Source of the DNA: DASQZK01 sp963732905
GTDB taxonomy: Bacteria; Bacteroidota; Bacteroidia; Bacteroidales; GCA-2748055
Direction of reading: 5' to 3'
DNA length: 64,000 nt
Assembly (NCBI GenBank): GCA_963732905.1
Contig: CAVTBM010000004.1
Span: forward strand, 496,001-560,000
Position numbers and translations under genes: made by a program. The notes below the pieces were generated by a model. That model did no database searches, was not told the origin of the DNA, and saw only the letters and a list, made by a program, of their open reading frames with translations. Position 1 is the first letter of the stretch. Every line of letters begins with the position of its first letter. This document shows, piece after piece, positions 43,649-51,671 of the stretch.

Positions 43649-44874
43649 ATGCCTTTCTGATCTATACAATAAAAACCATCCTGGCTCTTGGCCTGTTTGC
43701 TTTGGTTTACCGTCTTGTCTTTTTGAAGGATGTGAACTTCCTGATGAGAAGAATTTACCTTCTTGTCACTCTAGCCCTTTCCCTCATTTTACCGTTTGTC
43801 AACCTGAGTAATACAGGAATCGGATATTCATTTCCTTCGGTTGTCCTGAATGAGGTTTCGGTTTACAGCAAAGGGATCAATACGATCAGGGAAGCCTCGG
43901 AAGTCCCGTTCTCTTACCTGATCACCTGGTTATATTTTATCGTGGCCGGTATACTGTTTCTGAGAATATTATATCAAATCATCATTGTACTTTTCAAAGC
44001 CAGACAGTATACTTCACAACCCGGAAATGGTTTCAGCCTGTACCGGTTAAAGGATTCAAATGTTAGTTTTTCATTTTTCAGGAGAGTCTTCATCGGCCAT
44101 ATGGAATCTAAGGAAGACCTTGAGAAAATTCTTGCCCACGAAAGGATACATGCTTCTCAGTTACATACTCTCGATGTCATCATTACCGAACTTTTAAACT
44201 GTGTCCTCTGGTTTAATCCCCTGATCTGGTGGTACAGAAAGGAACTGAGAAACGTCCATGAATACCTTGCCGACCAGGGAGCCCTCGAATGTGGCTTCAA
44301 CCGGAAGGCCTACCAGATCACACTTCTGGAACATCTCATAGGAAGCGCTTCTCTCTCTATAACCAATCATTTCAATTATTCACTGATCAAAAACCGAATT
44401 ACCATGATGAACAAAGAAAAAAATGTCAAAAAAAATACCTGGAAAGTTTTGCTCCTTCTGCCTGTTAGTCTGTTCCTTGTTCTGACTTTCTCCTGCACAG
44501 AAAAAAAAGATGCAACAGAAAGCCTTGCCTCATCGGATGAGAAGGAATTCTATATCGTGGAAGATATGCCAAAATTCAACGGTGGGGATCCCGCTGTCGA
44601 ATTTAGAAAATACATTGCGGAAAATCTTAAATACCCACAAAATGCCATTGAAAATAATGTCACCGGAAAAGTTATCATTCAATTCGCTGTTAATTCAAAG
44701 GGAAAGGTTGTTGACGCTAAAGTAGTCAGGAGCGCAGACCCTGCATTGGATAAGGAAGCCCTGAGAGTAATAACTTCAAGCCCTGACTGGGAACCGGGAA
44801 AACAAAAGGGAGAGTCTGTTAAAGTATTATTTACTTTCCCCATCAGCTTTGCCCTTGACAGCGCAAGTAAATAA
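43645..44874 (+). CDS. BlaR1-type M56 metallopeptidase with TonB C-terminal domain
   Basis: The 409-residue membrane protein has about four helices (roughly 4-22, 32-50, 90-110 and 265-285), a zinc-protease motif HERIH at 165-169 and the following LNCVLWFNPLIWW segment. After the last helix comes a periplasmic part ending in a TonB C-terminal domain (about 310-405: NAIENNVTGKVIIQF, DAKVVRSADPALDKEALRVI), where classic BlaR1 has a penicillin-binding domain. The signal sensed is therefore not a beta-lactam by any visible motif. It would cleave BlaI. No terminator with a T-run is visible after it. Confidence 0.93.
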   Translation: MNAFLIYTIKTILALGLFALVYRLVFLKDVNFLMRRIYLLVTLALSLILPFVNLSNTGIGYSFPSVVLNEVSVYSKGINTIREASEVPFSYLITWLYFIVAGILFLRILYQIIIVLFKARQYTSQPGNGFSLYRLKDSNVSFSFFRRVFIGHMESKEDLEKILAHERIHASQLHTLDVIITELLNCVLWFNPLIWWYRKELRNVHEYLADQGALECGFNRKAYQITLLEHLIGSASLSITNHFNYSLIKNRITMMNKEKNVKKNTWKVLLLLPVSLFLVLTFSCTEKKDATESLASSDEKEFYIVEDMPKFNGGDPAVEFRKYIAENLKYPQNAIENNVTGKVIIQFAVNSKGKVVDAKVVRSADPALDKEALRVITSSPDWEPGKQKGESVKVLFTFPISFALDSASK

Positions 44875-44902
44875 GTTTTAGACAAAACATCCTTAATGCC
44901 AG

Positions 44903-44985
44903 AGGCTGTCTCAATAATCAGAAACATATAAAGTATCTTGTCACCATTCAGTAAAAACATTGGATTCTGATCTTTGGGACAGCCT
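44903..44985. repeat. Inverted repeat after blaR1 (AGGCTGTCTCA type)
   Basis: Arms 44903-44923 and 44965-44985 match in 18 of 21 bases around a 41-base spacer. A related single arm (GAGGCTATCTCAAAAAT) lies near 48571-48587. This looks like a dispersed intergenic repeat, possibly a remnant of a terminator-like or mobile element. Confidence 0.6.
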
Positions 44986-45143
44986 GTTTATGATTTTATA
45001 AAAAAAGATTTTAAGACCCATCCGGATTATCGTTTAAAAATCCAACGCTCCTTTACATCCTTCCGGATCTTTATTAATTAAATCCTTTCCTTTCTTATCC
45101 TTCATTAACAGCTTCTTTTTATCTTTGCAGGAAATCTATCGAA

Positions 45144-45608
45144 ATGGGTGAATCAGCATCAGGACTTATCCAGATCATGTTGGCCCCCGGGCTGATGATC
45201 TCCGCCTGCGGTCTTCTTCTGCTGGGCATGAACAATAAATACTCACTTGTGGTTAACCGCATCCGCTTGCTCAATGAGGAACGCCGCACCTTTAGATACG
45301 AAAAAGATAACGAGAAGAAACTGAAAAAAAGACATAAAAGCATCGGTCTTCAGATCGAGAAACTGCACGAAAGGATCGTCCTCGTGCGGAATGCCGTTTT
45401 TTCCTATTCCATAGCTGTAGCTTTTTTCATCGTGGCTTCGCTCATGATCGGCATCAACAGGATCAGTAATCCGGCTTACCTGAACTGGCTGGTAATCGTC
45501 ATTTTCCTCATCGGAATGATTTTTGTCTTCGTCGGCATTATCTATGCTGCCATTGAAGTCTGGAGAGGTTACCTGATTGTGAAAATTGAAATCGAAGATA
45601 ACAGTTGA
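45144..45608 (+). CDS. DUF2721-family membrane protein
   Basis: The 154-residue protein has an N-terminal helix (about 8-28), a charged cytoplasmic coiled segment (30-85) with NNKYSLVVNRIRLLNEERR, and two C-terminal helices (about 87-107 and 117-142). This is the DUF2721 layout. The function is unknown. It stands alone. Confidence 0.8.
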   Translation: MGESASGLIQIMLAPGLMISACGLLLLGMNNKYSLVVNRIRLLNEERRTFRYEKDNEKKLKKRHKSIGLQIEKLHERIVLVRNAVFSYSIAVAFFIVASLMIGINRISNPAYLNWLVIVIFLIGMIFVFVGIIYAAIEVWRGYLIVKIEIEDNS

Positions 45609-46014
45609 AGCTTTTGCGAAGCGTCCATTCATTGTATTCGAACCTGGGTATTCGCGTAAATTATGTTAAATAGTTGTCAATCAATATAATAAAGGAACAA
45701 GCTATCTCTTTTACTTCAGGAAAGCTAAGAATGGATCTGCTGCCCGGGAATAACCCAACGGGTACCTGAAACTTATCCGGTAAACTTTCCGGGCCAGATA
45801 TATTGTGTCTGGAATGCCTGAAACATCTGATGCAGATGAAAATTCTCAAGCTTGTAAATCCTGGTTGGCTGATGAACAAAGGTACCTTCCGGGAAGTTTA
45901 GTATAATTAAGATTACTCTCTGATATTCAAATATTCAGAAAAAGTATGGATGTCTTTATAAAAGAATCTGTTACACGTGTTATCATTTCCTAATTCTTGT
46001 GTTTCTTTGCAGAC
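45609..46014. other. Intergenic region without a recognised gene
   Basis: The 406 bases between the DUF2721 gene and the MFS gene hold no convincing promoter, terminator or RNA. A 72-codon minus-strand frame (45661-45879) has no recognisable domain and looks spurious. Confidence 0.4.
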
Positions 46015-47349
46015 ATGATGATGAAAATTCCCGTTAATATTCCGTTTAATCCGAAGCGGTCACCCGTATTCTACGGCTGGGTCATTCTTCTGGCCGGTAT
46101 TGTCGGCGTCATTATTAGCATTCCGGGTCAAACAATGGGGGTATCCGTTTTCACTGATCATCTCATCCGTGACCTTTCCATGAGCCGGGTAATGCTGAGC
46201 TCGGCCTACCTGCTAGGAACGGCAGCCAGCGGATTTATCATAACACACGCCGGAAAACTATATGACCGGGTGGGGGCCAGGATTATTGCTGTCTTTGCCG
46301 GATTTTTCCTTGGAATAATGCTGGTATACCTGACAAAGGTCGACGTAATTGCGGCTTTAATGATCCGGATTTTCCCGCATTTCAGAATAAGTAAAGTAAT
46401 ATTTGTTCTGTTGGCTTTCGGGTTCTTCGGTATTCGGTTTTTTGGCCAGGGGGTTTTAACGATGACCTCAAGGAATATGGTTATGAAATGGTTTGACCAG
46501 CGCCGGGGTTTTGCTAATTCTTTTCTTGGTGTTGTTACAGCATTTGGATTCTCATACTCTCCAAGGATCATCCAGAAAATGATCGATTTTTCGGGGTGGC
46601 GCGGTGCATGGATCTATCTGGCGTTGATCTGCGGGGTGATTTTCGTTATTTTTGCTTTTATTTTTTTTCGTGATAATCCGGAAGATGCCGGGCTGGTGCC
46701 GGACGGTAAAAAAATCATCTCGGTAAAAAAATCTTTTAAATCGACACCAGATAAGGATTATACTCTTGGTGAAGCCGTCAGGACATTCTCTTTCTGGATT
46801 TTCAACCTGACGCTGACCATGAATGCCCTGTACCTGACCGCCTTTACATTTCAGATCGAATCCATTTTTGCTCATTATGGCTTTGACAACGCGAAAGCAA
46901 TTTCCATCTTCCTGCCAACAGCTTTTGTATCCGTCCCTTTCACCTTTATCAGTAGTTGGATAAGCGATTTCACCCGGTTAAAATATCTCCTGACACTTAA
47001 CACCTTCGGTCTTTTATTATCCATGGCGGGGATGATGTACCTCGGCACTTCATTCGGTATTCCCATGATTATTGCAGGTAATGGTATTTCCAACGGTATG
47101 TTCGGCATTCTCATGGCCATCACCTGGCCAAGGTTTTTCGGAGTGAAACACCTGGGTCAAATATCGGGATTCGCCATGAGCTGGACTGTCATTGGCAGCG
47201 CCCTCGGACCGTTCATCTTCAGTGTCTCCAACAATATAACAAACAGTTATAATCCGTCTGTAGTAATCCTGGGTATGATTACCTTCATCTTGCTTATCCT
47301 CTCCTTCAGAGCCAACAATGTAAACGATGCAAAACCAGATCAGGCCTGA
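46015..47349 (+). CDS. MFS transporter (oxalate/formate-antiporter-like)
   Basis: The 444-residue protein has 12 predicted membrane helices and starts at ATG 46015; the frame opens six codons earlier. SPVFYGWVILLAGIVGVIIS at the N-terminus and GKLYDRVGARI after helix 2 (the DRxG MFS loop) fit the monocarboxylate/OFA-type branch. Substrate is unknown. The gene stands alone, with the SRPBCC gene 85 bases downstream. Confidence 0.9.
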   Translation: MMMKIPVNIPFNPKRSPVFYGWVILLAGIVGVIISIPGQTMGVSVFTDHLIRDLSMSRVMLSSAYLLGTAASGFIITHAGKLYDRVGARIIAVFAGFFLGIMLVYLTKVDVIAALMIRIFPHFRISKVIFVLLAFGFFGIRFFGQGVLTMTSRNMVMKWFDQRRGFANSFLGVVTAFGFSYSPRIIQKMIDFSGWRGAWIYLALICGVIFVIFAFIFFRDNPEDAGLVPDGKKIISVKKSFKSTPDKDYTLGEAVRTFSFWIFNLTLTMNALYLTAFTFQIESIFAHYGFDNAKAISIFLPTAFVSVPFTFISSWISDFTRLKYLLTLNTFGLLLSMAGMMYLGTSFGIPMIIAGNGISNGMFGILMAITWPRFFGVKHLGQISGFAMSWTVIGSALGPFIFSVSNNITNSYNPSVVILGMITFILLILSFRANNVNDAKPDQA

Positions 47350-47434
47350 TGTCGTAAATTTTTTCAGAGCATCCCAGGATACCCTGGAAATTGATATCAA
47401 ATTTTATTAGTTTTACCAAAAAGAACCCTGAATC

Positions 47435-47815
47435 ATGAAGACCTATCATAAGCACTACCGCATTAAAGCCACTCCTGAGGAAGTTTACAATGCGCTGGTA
47501 AAACCTTTCGCCATTGCCTTGTGGACCGGGGCCAAGGTGCGGATGGAAGAAAAAGCCGGAACAGAATTTTCATTATTTGACGGGGACATAAACGGCATAA
47601 ACCTTGAATTCGTGCCAAATGAAAAGATTGTTCAGGAATGGGAATTTGGCGATCAGGAAGAAAAATCCCTTGTAACCATTATACTCCGTGAAGATAAAAT
47701 TTATACCGATATTGATCTGACCCACATCAACATTCCGGATGACGCATTTGATGATATGAAACATGGCTGGGATCATTACTATTTCGGAGGCCTGGAAGAA
47801 TTCTTTCATCATTAG
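47435..47815 (+). CDS. SRPBCC/AHSA1-domain protein
   Basis: The 126-residue protein has the START-like fold seen in AHSA1 proteins: IKATPEEVYNALVKPFAIAL at the N-terminus, NEKIVQEWEF, and a C-terminal helix with the HGWDHYYFGGLEEFF motif. It would bind a hydrophobic ligand or a chaperone partner in the cytoplasm. No specific role is visible. Confidence 0.88.
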   Translation: MKTYHKHYRIKATPEEVYNALVKPFAIALWTGAKVRMEEKAGTEFSLFDGDINGINLEFVPNEKIVQEWEFGDQEEKSLVTIILREDKIYTDIDLTHINIPDDAFDDMKHGWDHYYFGGLEEFFHH

Positions 47816-47918
47816 ACTGACACTGGAGTTCTTCATCCTGCTCCCGTCAAAATGCCTTCAAAAATTAATCCCGGAAAAAAAAGACAGAATTTTGCACTGC
47901 GATTTTGCCCGATCCACA

Positions 47919-48549
47919 TTATTTAACTATCACATCAACACTGACAAATTCCTTTCCAAGTTCCCGGCTTCTTTTCATGGGAGAAGAACCTCCGGCAGTA
48001 AGGGTATATTTTCCAGGCAGCAGGATGGCATTCCCGGCTTCATCCACCACAGGGAAATCATCCGAAGTCAATTCAAGTTCAACCTCCTTTCCCTGGCCGG
48101 CATTCAGGCTTATCCTCCGGAAGCCTTTAAGCGCAAAATTTGGGGCATCCTGTGCAGCAGGCGGATAGGTCAGGTACAATTGGACAACCTCACTTCCATC
48201 TGTTTTACCCGTATTTTTTACATTGACAGTTACCAGAACCCAGTCGCCATTAGTGATCACCGGATCACCAACCATAACCGAATCATACCCAAAGCTCGTG
48301 TAACTCAGCCCAAAACCGAATGGAAAAGCCGGATCGTCGTCCATATAACGGTATGTTCTTCCTTTCATAGAATAATCATCGTAAGGCGGTAATTGTGCAA
48401 AGGATATAGGGAAGGTGACAGGAAGACGACCAGACGGATTATAATCTCCAAACAGGATGTCGGCAAGGGCATTGCCACCTTGTTCTCCAGGGTACCAGGC
48501 ATGATGAAATCATAAATACTAAAATGATCGGCGTTATTAATTTTTTCAT
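47919..48549 (-). pseudogene. GH3 beta-glucosidase remnant: signal peptide joined out of frame to the C-terminus
   Basis: From ATG 48549 the minus strand reads a lipoprotein signal (MKKLITPIILVFMISSC) and then loses sense. Near 48496-48507 a different frame takes over and reads a typical GH3 C-terminus: HAWYPGEQGGNALADILFGD, NPSGRLPVTFP, PFGFGLSYTSF, then a fibronectin III-like domain (NVKNTGKTDGSEVVQLYL) to the stop at 47919. The whole catalytic part of a roughly 700-residue enzyme is missing, so this is a deletion-born pseudogene. A 150-codon frame (47919-48368) could still be read but lacks a secretion signal and active site. Confidence 0.85.
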
Positions 48550-48934
48550 GGGTTGATTGTTTTCATCTGAAATATTTTGAGGCTATCTCAAAAATACGAA
48601 AATTTGTTCGAATTAATTTGCTCGCCCTGTTGAAGTCCTTACCATTTGAAAAAATCCGGTAAAAGAAAAATCAGATCTTTAATAATGCCGGTGATATAGC
48701 CTAAATATATCCTTTAAAATACCTTACTTAAAATTTATCATTAAATTTGAACGTTTAGATCAGCGAAACGGGCTGCTTTAATATACAAATAGCCGGCAGC
48801 ATAAATATTATTTATCTGTATGCATCCGGCGAAATTAAAAGGATCGTTTTGAAAACTCCCTAAGGAGAGCGGGTGATACAACCAAACTCATACAAGAATG
48901 CACTCAATAGTAATTAACTGAAATATAAGGAATC
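48550..48934. other. Divergent intergenic region between GH3 remnant and SGNH lipoprotein
   Basis: The 385-base gap carries one arm of the AGGCTGTCTCA-type repeat near 48571-48587 and no convincing promoter or RNA. It would have held the promoters of both genes. Confidence 0.4.
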
Positions 48935-50515
48935 ATGAAAAATCTTTTTTCGTTGAAACTATTTGTAGTTCTGTTTTCGGCCTTTCTTTTAATGTCATGC
49001 AAAGGAAACCATGTACAGTCAGACATTCAAATTTCTGTCCCCATGCTTCAGGATTTCCATGCGGATGGAAATCTTTCCGAATGGGAAGGGATCAAGGCAA
49101 CCCGCCTTTATGCCAATGCCCTGGGACAATATCCGGATCCAAAAGATCTCGGGGCATGGATTAAAACCGCCTGGAACAGTGAGGGCATGATTGTCGCTCT
49201 GGATATTGAAGATGATGAATTTGTGACAGATACTACCTCTCCATGGACAGCGGATGCCGTTGAAGTCTTCCTTTCGCCGTACCGGGGATCTAACGATATC
49301 ATTCAACTTAGTTTTGCCCCTGTAACGGGAAAAGACGGAAAACCTTTCGTCAATATAAATGATTTCCGGGAAACACCGGCACTTCATAAGATTCAACCTG
49401 TAATCGCTGCCGCTTTCACCAGGAAGGAAAACCACACCCTTTGGGAAATTCAGGTTAATCCTCTGTGCGTTGGAATTAACCCGGAAATTCACAATTCCAT
49501 TGCGGTGCAGGTCTATGTGGATGATGCCGATGAAGCGGGTAGTAAAACGAAAAATCAGATCATCTGGTACAATCTCGGAAACAGCTATCTGAACTCATTG
49601 GCCATGTTTAAGGTGAACTTTACGGAGGATGAAAGTACCGTATTGAAAGGGACCTCCGACCTTTACATCACCGACGGTCAGAAAGCAAGCCTTAAAATTT
49701 TCGGGGCTGTTAAAGGAGATAAGATTCAGATCGACAGGAATGGCAAAAAATTCTTTGAAGGAAATGCTTTAAGTGAAGATTCCTGGGAACCGGATACCTT
49801 GAGCTTTACAAAAAACGACCTCGACTTCGGACATGATAGTCTCCTGGTTTTCATTAACAATGAACCGGTTGGATTTCATAACCTTTTCATTTCTCCCAGA
49901 ATTTATGTCAAAACGGAGCGGAAACCCTTCGATGCTGAGATCCGCGGCTTTGAAATGAAAGACCGAATTTCCTTCCCCCCGGCTAATGCCACCCTTTTCA
50001 TCGGGAGTTCAAGCATCAGGAAATGGTCTTCACTAAAGGAGGATTTCCCCGAACTCAAAATTATTCATCGGGGTTTTGGAGGATCTACCTCCAAGGAAGC
50101 TCTGATGTACATGGATAAAATCGTCTTACCATATAAACCGGCAACTATAGTGTATTATGAAGGAGATAATGATATCCCCCGGGGTTATCCGGCAGAGATG
50201 ATTAAAAATAATGTCAGAAGTTTTGTCGATCGCGTTTTAAAACAACGTCCAGACACAAAGATTTTCATCCTCTCTCCAAAACCGGCAATAAACAGGATGA
50301 ATTACTGGCCAAAATATGTGGAAGCACAGGATCAGCTGAAGTCCCTTGCCGCAGAATATCCCAATGTAACCTACATAGATGTTTCAACGCCAATGTTTGA
50401 TCAAAAAGGAAACCTGAAAAAAGAAATCTTTGTCAGTGACGGCATTCACATGAATTCTGACGGTTACCGAATCTGGACACGGGTCATCCGGCACGCAATG
50501 GGATTGCAGGAGTGA
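48935..50515 (+). CDS. Lipoprotein with CBM9-like domain and SGNH hydrolase domain
   Basis: The 526-residue protein has a lipoprotein signal (lipobox LLMSC, C22). The first half (about 35-230) looks like a family 9 carbohydrate-binding/DOMON-like domain (DGNLSEWEGIKATRL, SPWTADAVEVFLSP). The C-terminal half (about 345-524) is an SGNH hydrolase: block I FIGSSSIRKW (Ser near 359), block II GFGGST, block III YYEGDND, block V SDGIHMN with the Asp-His pair. It probably removes ester groups from a glycan. It sits beside the GH3 remnant, hinting at an eroded polysaccharide locus. Confidence 0.85.
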   Translation: MKNLFSLKLFVVLFSAFLLMSCKGNHVQSDIQISVPMLQDFHADGNLSEWEGIKATRLYANALGQYPDPKDLGAWIKTAWNSEGMIVALDIEDDEFVTDTTSPWTADAVEVFLSPYRGSNDIIQLSFAPVTGKDGKPFVNINDFRETPALHKIQPVIAAAFTRKENHTLWEIQVNPLCVGINPEIHNSIAVQVYVDDADEAGSKTKNQIIWYNLGNSYLNSLAMFKVNFTEDESTVLKGTSDLYITDGQKASLKIFGAVKGDKIQIDRNGKKFFEGNALSEDSWEPDTLSFTKNDLDFGHDSLLVFINNEPVGFHNLFISPRIYVKTERKPFDAEIRGFEMKDRISFPPANATLFIGSSSIRKWSSLKEDFPELKIIHRGFGGSTSKEALMYMDKIVLPYKPATIVYYEGDNDIPRGYPAEMIKNNVRSFVDRVLKQRPDTKIFILSPKPAINRMNYWPKYVEAQDQLKSLAAEYPNVTYIDVSTPMFDQKGNLKKEIFVSDGIHMNSDGYRIWTRVIRHAMGLQE

Positions 50516-50652
50516 CGCGAGGCTAAAAGATTTCTATCTATGACAAGATCCCTTTTCCGGCTTCCTGACATCAAAGGATACGGGCGCCTGAGATGATTTA
50601 TCGTATTTGGTTATTTTATTTATATTTACCCGCGAGGATAATTTAATATGAA

Positions 50653-51579
50653 TTGAAAAAGGGGATCGTCATAAAGTCTACCGGCAGCTGGTTTACTGTC
50701 AAGAGTGAGGATGACACAATCGTCAACTGTAAAATAAAGGGGACATACCGGATAAAAGGCATCAGGGCAACAAATCCTGTAGCGGTTGGTGACCGCGTTG
50801 AATATAAGTTACAAAAATCTGAGAAGACAGGAGTAATCGCTCATATCGAGGAAAGAAAAAATTACATCATCCGACGGTCTCCCAACCTGTCCCGGGAATA
50901 TCAACTCATCGCCGTTAATGTCGATCAGGCCTGGTTGATGGTAACGATGACCTCTCCCCGTACATTTCCTGAATTTATTGATCGTTTCCTCGTGACAGCG
51001 GAAGCATACAGTATCCCGGTGAATATCCTGTTTAACAAAATCGATCTGTACGATGAAACAATCCTTTCAGAGTTGCACCTGCTTAGAAAAATCTATGAAG
51101 ACATTGGATATCCCTGTTATGAGATTTCGGCAAAGAAAAAGATCAATATTGCTCCGATCCAGGAAAAAATGACCGGAAAACTTAATGTAATTTCAGGAAA
51201 TTCAGGAGTAGGAAAATCAACCCTGATTAATCTTCTTGACCCCTCACTGAAGCTCAGGACGGAAGAAATCTCCCGCTCACATAAATCAGGACGGCATACT
51301 ACAACTTTTTCAGAGATGCATGAATTTTCTTTCGGGGGATATATCATTGACACTCCTGGCATAAAAGGATTTGGGTTGATAGATTTCGGTAAAGATGAAC
51401 TTTTTCATTACTTTCCGGAAATTTTCCGGATTTCATCCAGATGCCGGTTTCATAACTGTACACACACGCATGAACCGGGATGTGCTGTGATCAGTGCCGT
51501 TCAGCAAGGAGAAATCAGTGAATCCAGATATATCAGTTATATTAACATGCTTGAAGATAAAGGAGGAAAATACCGTTAA
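50653..51579 (+). CDS. rsgA: Ribosome small-subunit GTPase RsgA
   Basis: RsgA is a circularly permuted GTPase for late 30S assembly. The 308-residue protein has an N-terminal OB fold, G4 (NKID) before G1 (SGNSGVGKST, about 181-190), G3 DTPGIKGFG, and a C-terminal zinc site (CRFHNCTHTHEPGC). The start is TTG: the ATG five bases earlier is followed by AAT TGA, a two-codon frame that overlaps the TTG. Confidence 0.96.
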   Translation: MKKGIVIKSTGSWFTVKSEDDTIVNCKIKGTYRIKGIRATNPVAVGDRVEYKLQKSEKTGVIAHIEERKNYIIRRSPNLSREYQLIAVNVDQAWLMVTMTSPRTFPEFIDRFLVTAEAYSIPVNILFNKIDLYDETILSELHLLRKIYEDIGYPCYEISAKKKINIAPIQEKMTGKLNVISGNSGVGKSTLINLLDPSLKLRTEEISRSHKSGRHTTTFSEMHEFSFGGYIIDTPGIKGFGLIDFGKDELFHYFPEIFRISSRCRFHNCTHTHEPGCAVISAVQQGEISESRYISYINMLEDKGGKYR

Positions 51580-51671
51580 GAACAGGAACATTTAATAATC
51601 ATTTCCGTATTCATCTTCAAAACCAGTATAAATCACATTCCAAGATCCCTGAATTATTGTCCGTCAGCCCG

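Noticed and set aside
45635..45660. T-loop-like sequence near GGTTCGAAT (minus strand)
   Set aside because: No acceptor, D or anticodon stems can be built around it, so it is not a tRNA.
45661..45879. 72-codon minus-strand frame in the 406-base gap
   Set aside because: No domain or signal is visible, and the composition is unlike neighbouring genes.
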